A stretch of DNA of 64,000 nucleotides from Leguminivora glycinivorella (Eukaryota > Arthropoda > Insecta > Lepidoptera > Tortricidae): contig NC_062977.1 of assembly GCF_023078275.1 (NCBI RefSeq), positions 18,894,585-18,958,584 on the forward strand, read 5' to 3'. Shown in pieces: positions 12,801 to 24,800 of the stretch (positions within the stretch are counted from its first letter, which is position 1; each line of letters starts with the position of its first letter). Made by a program: the position numbers and the translations under genes. The notes beneath the pieces were generated by a model. It was not told where the DNA came from. It saw nothing but the letters and a program-made list of their open reading frames with translations, and ran no database searches.

Positions 12801-15800
12801 CTAGCCTGTCTTTACGACCACAGACAACAGATGCGCCACTTGACTTGAGTGTTCTTAACTCGATTGCTTTGCCTCCACGCCGTACGAATTAGCTTTAATT
12901 TGTGGTGTCATGCCATGGGACGTTTTCCGATTTATCGGTACGGAGAGCACTGACCTGCATGCACTCGACAGACAGACGTATCCGCATTTTATTTTGTAAA
13001 CCTACCTTGAAAGAGGGCGGAGTGAACGCCCGTGTGGTTTATTTATCCTGGTCTATTCTTCCGTCTGATATAAATAGCGTATGTATTTCTGCTTATCTTT
13101 TACTACTGACCTGCCGCTTACCAAGTTTACTAGCACTAAACCATCGAAAATAGACCAATTAAAGCTTTAGTACGCAGCCTGTGTTGAGGACTGAGGAGTA
13201 CCTAAGGAGTCTGACATGTTCGAGACATAGTCTTGCTTTAAAACACCTTAGGATAGGGTTCGTTATGGTTATTATATAGATAACCTGGATACCTTCTAAA
13301 AAAAAAAAATATTTATTTCAGACCAAAGTCCATACAGTGAGCAAATACATTTTTAAAAACTTATTCTAATTAAATTAATTAATAGTTATAGTTAACAATG
13401 TACTGGACAAAAAGCTGAGTGCCTTGGTAACAGAATTACTATAAGAACTATCTTTGAAGCTGGGAACATGCTAGTTACGAGGTTACGACTGCTGCGATTA
13501 CCTCGACGAAATGATAACATTACTATTTACTAGACCACTAGATGACTAACAATCGCGTTTGCTTCATTTCATGACAACTGAAGTCGCAGCATGTGCAAAA
13601 ACAACGACTCGAGCTATCAAGTACATGAAGAAAAGGGAATAGATTGCGATATTTAGATACGGTCGCGATAACGGTATCAGCAATGATGTCATTGTACTCT
13701 ATTACCATGTTTGGGCGGTTCACAGATCTAGGTGATCCAGCGTAAAGTGCGTTCTTTGATAACCCATAGTGTTAAACAATCTCAAGGTTCTAAACTTACG
13801 CTGGTTTCTCTCACATTTAGATTTGCGCGCTCGTAAGAGCTATAGGAATACACTACCAGACGCACCACCTACCTCATTCTTATCGGCTGGCTTGTGTCAT
13901 TCTCTGGGTAAATCTTTTGTTTACAAACCGTTTTGTTTCACATAGATTGTTTGTTTACTTTGGTGGCATCCAATCGATTATTCGTGATGTAAGACGCGGT
14001 TTCATTGAACTTCTGATTATAAAAACCGGTCGTACCTATACATGTATTATGTAGGTAGTTAAGTACCCTTTAACATGAAATATTTTGTTTTAAATAATGG
14101 TTATATTTTATTAACAAGCTGCTATTTTACATACATATAATGATATAAAATTGACACTGGTTATTTTAAAATGAATTAACAAATTAAATATTATTTACGA
14201 TATTTTTCTTAGACGTAAAGACGAAAAAGTTGGTTTAATATTCATAAGTTCGCGAGCAGATTTAATGATATTACATAGTTATATTGGTGAGTTGTTTGAA
14301 ACCTCAACGGAATTTTAAGATATACGAAGGTTCTGGTTTTTAGGGTTAGGTAAGGTAGACACTGATGTAGATGAATCTTATACTTACCTAATTTAATACA
14401 CTCTTTCAAAATATGTATGTGGTTCTGACAGATTTATTGTATATTTCACCGACTCTTTCACAGTAAGTATAGGTAACAGTGGCGGGGCATCGATACAACT
14501 CGATTCCTTACGGATTCCCTAAAATTCTCCAGTATCTGTAGGTTCATACAAAACAGATCCCGAAAACCCCTCCGGCTTTATCAACGAAAATCTTCACGCC
14601 ACGCCACTGATAGGTAGGTATACTTACTAGTATGTTTTGAAGAAAAGTTTGTATATAAAAAAGCAAAATCGGGCGACCATATCACGTACTATAAATAAAA
14701 TCAATAAGACATAAAAAAATATGTGAGGCAAGGAACCCTACCTCGCATAAAGCTAACCCGACTCCTTGCCATTTGCACTTTGCTCAAGAATTTTTCACGA
14801 TACCCTCGTGCCAAGGCCCTACTTTTATATTCTTTTTCACTGATTATATTTTAACAGGCTCATATTTTATGTACATCGCATCAGTCTGTCGTTATACCTA
14901 TATAAACAGTGTAAAAATATGAATGCACAAAAGTTTCTCAAAAATAGGTCCCATAGCTCTTACTTCGACAAGTTAAGCGCTGGGATATACCTATTTTTGA
15001 GCAGCATATAGTCACGCCGGTTCTGGGGGGAGGGGTCGACTTTATGTACTACTCATACGTGTCCTACAATGAGGAAACGCCTGTTAGGTGCAAGTAACAT
15101 TGTATACGGCAGCAGCACGTGCGATGCAGTCGAATTAATCGCCAGCTGATTTCAACGCCCGCTCGAAATAGACTGCCATGCGGGCGTTTTGGGGCACATG
15201 CACCGTTGACGGAGTTGACTGATTGATGATGAAGCTTATTGCGACGAGATACGTTTTATAGGTGGTTAATGAAGTGTATTGTTATTGGTTACGTTACGTC
15301 TGTATTCCTATTCCCACTGCTCATTCTGAGGAGGTGAGCTTTCAGTTGAAGCATTATTACCATTACCATTATGTATCATTTACTCTTTGGTCATGTGTTA
15401 AATATACTAAACATGCGTAATGGGGTCACACCCGACTATAAATATATTGAAGATGTGTAAGAAAGTAGGGACCTGCATACATACATATTGTTTTCATTGT
15501 ATGTTTATTTACTTATCCCAAGGTCGATGAAATTCATGTAATCTATGTAAGCATAAAACGACTGTAAGACATTGAAAAATCTCCAGTAAGATTAGATAAT
15601 GCAGATGAATTTATGCAATGCATATAGACTAGAGGTTGAAATTTCCAACCTTGAAAAATCTCCAGTAAGATTAGATAATGCAGATGAATTTATGCAATGC
15701 ATATAGACTAGAGGTTGAAATTTCCAACCCATTTTCCAAAATATTCCACGACTTTTTCTGTGAATACTTTAACTTAACAGTCTACAGGAATTCAGGAATT

Positions 15801-18800
15801 ATGAATTGACACAATCATTGAATGAAAAAAACCAACGAGGCTAAAATATCGTCTAACCTAACCAGTATTGCACTACGACAATACAAATTCTCTCGTCTAA
15901 CCTAATCAGTATTGCACTACGACAATACAAATTCTCGGTCTAAGAAATAAAATGTCGCTAATACGTCACGTCCAAGCTATAACTTATTTCTGCTTTTTCC
16001 AGACAATGTCCCTCGGCACTATTGACCCCGCTGCTGCGGATAATCCTGGACGAGGTCCGCGTGGCGTCCAAGAAGCAGCCCGCAGAGTTTGGCTACAAAG
16101 CCGACGAGTCTGGTAAGTTGGCAGCCGATCCCTAATAATAGTAGTAGTAGTAATCACTTTATTGTGTACAACAGATTCATATACAGTTTACAGGAACAGA
16201 GGTACAAAGGCGAACTTATCCCTATAAGGGATCTCTTCCAGCTAACCTTATTAATCACGTCTGGCTGTCTATATGGCGACTTTGAATTGCCTATTTGGGT
16301 TGACAACTTGACATTTAGTTTGTTGTGTTGTTTTCTTTGTCAGATGTTGATAAGCGTAGAAAACAGCTACGAAAACTCAATTTTTGGGCAACACAGACCA
16401 TGATAATATAATTTTCTGTAAATACCGAGAAAACAATTAAAAGCAGAAATTTTACCTGCGTGTTTGTACTGTACACATCATAAAAGAGTTGGCAGCTGTA
16501 ACATCAGTTCGAATGCAATGATAAAGTACCTAATACTAATATCTATTTTACGTCTTTTACAACACCTCAAAATATTTACATGATTTTCCTAGCCAACTAA
16601 TCCGTTGAGTCACGCGTAAACCTGCGATAACGAAACATTCACATGCGCAGATAAAACTCGAAATTTATGCGGCGGCATTATTCATAGCAATAAAATTAAG
16701 GTTTTACTTCCCTAAAGATTCTCTAAACCTCGTGGTGGAATCGTTACTTCGGAGAATCTTCTGCTGCGTTACGTTTCTAGATGGCATGAGATATGAGATA
16801 ATGGCCTTTCTTGTACACAACTGCAAACTCGTTTGCTTTTAAGTATTAGATAATTCAAGTATTGTAATTATTCCTTTTAGTGACGTTTTTCTAAGTTATT
16901 TATTTACCCCCTTTTTCATAAACGTTTGCTAAAAATGTAAAGTCTGGGTATCGATCTTCGTGTAAGTAAGAGGTATAAAATTATAGAATTGATGATAATT
17001 TTCACTGTCTTTCGCGCCGTGTCTTTATACTTTTACTCTCTGTGGTCTTGATAGTTGGTTCATCAAAACATAGTTAATTTTCCTTGTATGACTCAGTTCC
17101 AATTGCCCTTGCCCTATTAAATCTAGGTAAAGAAAAAAAAATAGTTTTTCTGTTTTGAATATAACTACTCTATTACAGAATTTCTGATGTTGACAATCCA
17201 ATAATACAGTTTGAACAGAAAGTTATTAATATTTTATAAAATGTATATACAACTGTTCATTATACAATTTTATTCGGACTACAGTTGGAAGTTTTTTTCA
17301 TTATCATTATTCAGTCTTCTTTCTTACTATAGTCCCTACTACCTACTGTGTACTGACTACTGACATGTTGCTATATATTCTCTCCTGCAATATTACTGAA
17401 AGCTCGCGTCGTAAAAACATGTTAGTGCCGAAACGTGCGATATTCGTATTAGGTACATTATATTGCCTACGAGCCATATGTGTATTTCTATGGTTTTCAA
17501 CGCCGACAATGGATTAACAAAGGCAACATACCGTACATAGCTTATCATTAAATTCAGTAGTATCCTCCAAGCCGATGTCATCCTCAACAGCTCTGGTAAA
17601 TAATTTGTCATAGTACAAATATGTACTTGCAAAACGTCACTCATCACACAAATATATGCCCAAATGCCCATACCAGGATTCGAACCCAGGTCCATACCTA
17701 TGCTTCACAGACAGGATCACTTCCCCCTAGGCAGACCGGAAGCAAATCGAAATTCCATGATAATAGTAAGTTCAGTTCTCTGTGTTGGTATATCTTCGAG
17801 GTATGATGTTTTAGGTTGAGGTTCGGTGTTGTGAAAACTCATAAATCATGAGATACATTTTGGCCAGCCAGGTTACATAAACTATCCCGGGATGCACTTG
17901 ACAGTGAATATGGAGCTCGATCTAAATATAGTTCCGGAGAAAATCAATACCTCAGTGCAACTGAATTTCCGTGAATTGTAGCCCAGATATCGCGCTGCGC
18001 AACAGGCGGTTGCATACAGCTCTGCCGGTTTCCGACATAAGAACCGTTTTATATAGTTCAAACAACCATGTCTCCTGAAAAACCATGTGTTGTGATCCGG
18101 GAGTTAGAGAGTTTTCTTTATCTGAACTTTCTTTATGAAGCATATGTATTTGTGATGGAATTAATGGCTGTTCTTTATTTCCTGCTACTATAAATCAGTA
18201 GGAACATAAGTCATATAGTGACATCTGGTGTAAATTCTGCAGCAACATAGGTTTTTCTGGACTTTGGACATAGTTTTTCTAAGACTGTGCAAAAGTTAGA
18301 ACATTCAACGACATTGAATGAGAATGTTTATTTACTTCTACATGTCCGTAATTGCTGTTCCTGTCGCCTCCATCATATATGAATGTATGTTCTGAATTTA
18401 TTAATTTACTTTAAGGTACTGGTTTTCTGAGTTTTTACGTTTTGAGAGTCATAAAATCACATTCATAATATATTCTAAAACGATCTACACACAGCCATCT
18501 GTCTATGTATATGAGGCTATACGCTCATACTGTCAACAAAACATCTTTGTCAGTTAACAACATATGCTGCCGGTTGCAAATAGAGTCTTAAGCCGGTTTT
18601 TGATAAATTATTTGACGTCATTAAGGGCCGGTTGCATCAAACCGTCTGTCACCGTTAAAGCGTTCGTTAAATTTTATTGTATGGGAAGTTCCATAGTCGT
18701 CTGCTGCGTGGCGATGACGACGATTTGTCTGTCAACTGTGGTTGATGCAACTGGCCCTAAAGCGTTAAATTGCATAGGTATTCATTGATACCTCACACTA

Positions 18801-21800
18801 TATACTGGACGATAGTTATCATTCTCGTCATGATTCGTGTAATTTATTTTGGCGTGGCATTTATTCCTTTTCTTTCCCATTTTCAGTATACGTAGCCCTC
18901 CGCCTAATGCAGGCCGTGACGGCCCGCGTCAACGACGTCTGCCTGCGCTACCTCGACAACTCTCGGTTGGACTCGCTGCCGCCGCCGCCCGCGCCGCACC
19001 TGCAGGAGCTGCGCACGGTGTCAGCGGCCACCAAGAACTCCCGCCGGGTCATGGAGGACCGACACGTTGAGATCGGCAACTTGGAGGCGCTGTTCGGTAT
19101 TGAGGTGAGTCCTACCTGCAATAGCAGTGTAGTAGGTCAACGAAGTTTGGCTGCGCTACCATGACAACTCGCGGCTCACGCCTCTTTATGGCGGATAGGC
19201 ACGTTGAGGCAACTGGTAGGCGTTGTTCGGTTTTGAGGTGTGTTGAGTTGTGAGACTTATTAGTAGTCAGAATATTAAGAGAATTTTGGCCTGCGATTCG
19301 TCCTTCTACTCGTGAACGGTCATGTAAATATTGCCTATTAAATTACAGTTTTTGCAGGACCAAGTTATATTATAGAATTAATTTGCCAATGACAAGCCAA
19401 GACCGAACATAATTTATGCATTTATTTTAATAAGGAAAGTACAAAGAGATTATAGCGACGATCAATTCTGTGCGATTATTCCACGCCATGCTTCTGCGGT
19501 CGCACATAATATTTATTGTCAAGCACGTTTTCCTGCTTTGCATGCGTTGATGCATCATTCTCGCTCTTGCATATACGTGAAACCGTTTGACCCATTTGAC
19601 TCTTTGTCACTTCAATGTAGGTACATGTACTTTGTAGTTGTTTGTAAATAAATGTCCTTTAAAGGACAATAAGACATTCGTGTTGGGGCTAGGCTACGGC
19701 TAACGATACGATTGATAACCAAACGTTTATTTCTGCCCGGCATAAAGTTGTAGGTGTCTACTTATTTAAATATAATGTTTAATGGCCATTTCACCCTTTA
19801 ACGGTGCAGCAAAATTTCAAGCCTCATCGCCTCTTTATAGTTCAAAAGTCCTTAAGAAAAGATATAAAAGCCCATGTTAGACGATGTCCATTTTGGCAAC
19901 ATGCCTAATATTAAAGTGTGTGTCTGATATAGGCCTAAACGAACGCAAATACATCTTGATATTAATACTGCTATCGAGTCTCAGATTATATCTACTTGGA
20001 CAAAATAAACCACATTTCGTATCAGGATTATAAGGAAGTCAATGATCGATCGATTAGGCTAAACTTTGACTAACGACTGTTTCCGGCTCCCCGAAACTTG
20101 CCCCAACTTGAGGAGTATTCGGCGAGTCGATTGCCAGACCATTACGCTGATTTATCGTGTAGCTTTAGATGTCACGCATTGTTACATCCAAACTTCTATG
20201 AGAATGCAACATACAACGCGGTTATTTACTCATACTATTATTGATTAGGTTAGGTAGATGTAAAATTTTGAATTGACTTCAAATGTCAGAGTTAAGGATG
20301 AGGAGATTAGATTAGGTTACGAAATATGAGATTCAAAGTGGTAACTTTCAATGCGGGATAGCAAATATCTACAAGATGCAGTTTATACCTACTTTAGCAA
20401 CACTTACGCTAGTGCAATACTACGCTTAAAGTATACAGATTACCAGATCATCGGACGATATCAGCCTCTGAACTGGTTATCTGTGAGCTCTTTAAGAAGG
20501 CGTCTTGCTTACGAATAAGCCCTAGTTTAGTTTTAGTATTCCAGCTAACCCAAAGCACTTTCGTTAAATGTGTCCCCCCCAAATCTGTAAAAGTAACTTA
20601 ATAACTTTAATTTGGCAGTTGTCTAAAGTTTGATCGATTGCATAGTTGCCCTTCATGAGCAAAGTGCAATGACTCGATTAATACGGATAACTGTCAATAT
20701 CCGTAAGTGGTCCAATGCCCTACGGTACGGGCTACTCTGTTATCATATTTATAGCTTCCGATCATTACTTTGTATTCGTTTAAAAGTAAATAAACCTGCT
20801 GTTTGATTCTAATTGGAAGGTCCTGTGATTAAATTATGGGACTTTATGTGTGAGGTTTGTTATGCTACTACAGTTTGAGTACAGAAAATTCCCAAAGTTC
20901 TAGGAAACATCAGGACAGGAAAGGAACACATTTTTCTCTTTGCATAAGCATTTTTCCAAAATATCTTACATTTTTAAAACTACCGTTTTAAAAAGGAAAT
21001 CCTTTAATCTCCGTAGAAACAATTTTAAACATGTAACTTGTGCATAATCATACATTTCTTTTATCTCGAATAGTACCTGTACTTTTACCTATTCAATTTA
21101 TCTATTTACAGTGCGCAAAGCCAACGGCCTTCTACGCCGTGTACGACGGGCACGCAGGCTCCGCCGCAGCTACTTACTGCGCGGCACATCTTCACCAGTA
21201 CCTGGTCGAGAGCCCACATTACTCCACCGACCTCCGCAAGGCGCTGAGAGACGCCTTCCTTCGCACAGATAATGATTTCATCAGGAAGAGCAACCAGGAG
21301 GTAAGTCAGAGTGTGTCTACTGCGCCCATCTACATCAGTATCTGGTCGAGTCGTGAGTCCACATGACTCCACCGACCTCCACAAGGCGCTGAGAGACGTC
21401 TTCCTTCGCACTGATAACGACTTTATCAGGAGGTAAGTCTGCCTAGTAGAACAAAGTGACAGCGTACTGAGGGGCGCATCTACATCAGTACCTGGTTGAG
21501 AGCCTACATTACACCACCGACCTCCGCAAGGCGCTGAGAAACGCCTTCCTTCGCACAGATAATGATTTTATCATGAAGAATCAGGACGTAAGTCTGTCTA
21601 TAGTAGGCCAAGGAGGCAGCGTACTGCGCCGTGCATATACACCAGTACCTCGTCGAGAGTCCACATGACTCCACCGACCTCCGCAAGGCTCTGAGAGACG
21701 CCTTCCTTCGCACTGATAACGACTTCATTAGGAAGAGTAACCAGGAGGTAAGGCTCATGGACTAAATCAACTCAATTCTTCATTTATTTTTTTATTATTT

Positions 21801-24800
21801 CCTTTATTTATTTCTTTTCTAAGATCTTTTCTTAGATTAGGTTTTTTACAATATGAGTATAAAAGTAAAATAAAATAAAACACTTACACTTGGATAAAGT
21901 CAATCATGCTATAAAGTTTGACAAGCCTCTGGTTCTCGCTAAGGAGAAGCGATATATACCCAGAATGTTGCGAGAGGCCATTGAGATCAAGAAATATCCA
22001 AACTTTAATAGAGAGGATGGCTTTACTTTACCACCGGCTTGGGATCCAGTAGTACATCTGATAATGGAACAAGCACGACGAAGGCTGTGAGGCATTTGTG
22101 TTGTATGGTGTTGGACATTTGCAGTTTGTTTCTTTGTCAATTTTGTGTAGATTAATTGGTTAATTATTTTTTTAACAGAGTAATGGTAAAATTTTTTGAA
22201 TATTGTATAACTAGCTTTATTAATAGTGTGTGAACCTGCCTTAGAAATCTATATTATTTGTGGTCATGGTTCGTTAATATTTTCTTGTAAGTGGGTAGCT
22301 TTTGCACATTTTAATTTTTCCTCAGTCACCCGTTGACCACGAACGCTGTAAAGAGTTCGAAACGTCGGGATGTATTTTAAATTCATTATACGCGATTTAA
22401 TCCGTTTCCATAGTTTTATTTCATATATTTTAGAGTTTAGAAAGCATTTATTTATATCGTTAATAAAAATAATAAAAAGTTACGGGCCAAGATGAGATCC
22501 TTGAGGGATGCCAGACCCTACTACATAATCTTCAGAGTTATATCCGTTCATCACAACCTTGAGTTTACGATTACGAAGGTATGATCGAAACCAGCCAAGC
22601 AAAGGATCCAACACGCCGTGGATCTGAAGTTTACTAATGAGGATATCATGATTAACAGTGTCGAACGCCTTGCTAAAATCTGTATAAACTACATCCATTT
22701 GTATGCGCTTGTCGACTGACTCTGCTAGATCTTCTATATACGTAACAAGGTTGCTCGCGGTTGATCTATTCTTGATAAAGCCGTGTTGGCTGCTTAAAAT
22801 TGCCTGTGATAGGTGCCACGAAATCATAGGACATATTAATTTTTCAAAAGCTTTTGCCAACGTGGGTAAAATTGCAATTGGCCTGTAATTTTGAATTAAC
22901 GACCTATCGCCGCTTTTAAATATTGGCACAATTTTTGTTTCCTTCCATATTGATGGAAATGAGCTAAGTTGTAATGATTTGTTAAAGATGTATGTGATTG
23001 GGACAGATAATGTATCAGCTGTTTTTACGAAGAATATTCGAGGAATGTTATCCGCTCCCGCGCCCTTATTAACATTTAAACGCTTTAATATGCTTTTAAC
23101 TTGGTTTTCAGAGAATGCTATACGACTGAGATTGTTATTTATATTGCTTTCGCAGATATCATTATTTCCGGTAACTACCGGTTGACAGACATTAAAAACA
23201 TTTGAGAAGTGTTTTGCAAATAGTTTACATATGGTCACACTATCATCAGAAGTTTCATTACCGTCTGACATTGTATCCGGATAATTACTAGCACCACCTC
23301 TTTTCATTTTTAAATAACTCCAGAAATACTTTGGATTGGATGCTATTTTAGACTCTATAGAAGCGATGTGTGCATTATAGCAATCTTTCGCCATCTTCTC
23401 GCACCTTTTTCTTAGTAGCTTGAAAGATATCTCGTCCATAGGGTTCTTATATTTTTTAAGCTTGTGTCTAAGTTTATTTTTTTCTTTTAAGGCTGAGATG
23501 AGTTGTCGAGAAAACCATTGGGGGTAACGGGTTTTTCTTGTCTTACATAAGGGGACGAATTCACGAATAGTAGAGTGAATCTCAGAATAGAAAACTTCAA
23601 CCATTGACTCAACTGAATTCAATGGCTCAAATACATCATGCCAATTTATAGTGCTAAGTTTTTCATTAATTGCGACATAGTTGGCTTTAAAATAATTTGG
23701 TAATTCTTTTAGACAGGGTTTTATGTTAAGTCGGTTTGTTTTAGGGATCTCAATTTGCAATGGCGGATGATGTTCATCTATTTTGGATACAATATCCATT
23801 GGCGCGATTAAATTTATATTAGATAAGTTAGTTAAAGCGATATCAAGTATTCTAGAATTGCTATTAGGTATATGATTTATCTGTTTTAGGTCGTTAAGTG
23901 CAACAAAATCCCAGAAGGCACGTTCTATATTATTATTAATATGAGAAGGAGTAGATATTATAGTACCAGCATCACTAAGCCATTCGATAGAATTTATGTT
24001 AAAGTCTCCTAAAATTAGACATTTTTCATTATCATGCAAACTGTTACTTACATTTTCAGTAAAATGGTTAAATACATCAATTGTTAATGGTGGTGGCAAG
24101 TAGACAGCACAAATACAAAACTCTTTAAAGGAATTATTAATTGGTACAGAAATGGTTATCCAAACGTCCTCACAAGAACTTTCTAACTTTTTTCGTTTCA
24201 TTAACTTAATCACTTCCATTCTTAATCGAAAAACATCATTTCTATTTTAGTACGTGCACCATCTGCACTACATAAACTTTATACTGAAACTAGATTCAAA
24301 GTATAACTTCTTCGTGTATTAATTAAACTCCTTTTTTATTTCCAGCGAGCCTGCGGAGGCAGCACAGCAGTGGTGGTAGTGGTGCGAGGTTGCCAGCTAC
24401 ACGCTGCATGGGCCGGCGACTCACTAGCCCTCCTCGCCAAACGCATGCGGCTCATGCAGCTCGTGCGGCCGCACAAGCCCAGCCGACAGGTAATTGAGCT
24501 CTAGCTTATAGATAACTAACACTAGATCAGTGTGCCGGCGGTGACAGCCCAGCAGGTGTGGTGGTGGTCCGCGGCTGTCAGCGGCTCGCTGCATGGGCCG
24601 GCGACTCACTAGCCCTCCTCGCCAAACGCATGCGGCTCATGCAGCTCGTGCGGCCGCACAAGCCCAGCCGACAGGTAATTGAGCTCTAGCTTAACTAACA
24701 CTAGATCAGTGTGCCGGCGGTGACAGCCCAGCAGGTGTGGTGGTGGTCCGCGGCTGCCAGCGGCTCGCTGCACGGGCCGGCGACTCACTCTGCACGCGGC

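Larger units (their letters stand above)
864..16002 (+). other. Phosphatase intron 1 (repeat-rich)
   Basis: 15.1-kb intron. Recognisable content is listed separately (PLE copies, MITEs, LINE ends, tandem repeats, small reading frame at 12646-12892). In 3380-5200, 5356-7010, 8280-9170, 10458-11780, 12001-12440, 13490-14468 and 14610-15570 I see no gene or clear element; short ORFs there have no coding character. Confidence 0.6.
16113..18886 (+). other. Phosphatase intron 2
   Basis: 2.8-kb AT-rich intron with a LINE end just after the donor, a SINE-like unit near 17.65 kb and a Harbinger MITE near its 3' end. The stretch 16430-17620 shows no recognisable feature. Confidence 0.7.

Noticed and set aside
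17628..17745. tRNA gene on the minus strand (perfect B box)
   Set aside because: No proper acceptor stem or anticodon arm could be formed; better explained as a tRNA-derived SINE head.
18849..19070. ORF starting MAWHLFLFFPIF with a hydrophobic start
   Set aside because: It reads the exon 3 region in a wrong frame through the acceptor; the exon 3 frame has the PP2C motif and matching phases.
22300..22400. Complete hammerhead ribozyme in the PLE tail
   Set aside because: GAAAC and a GTC-like triplet are present, but the CTGANGA core half is not, so only a finding to test was recorded.
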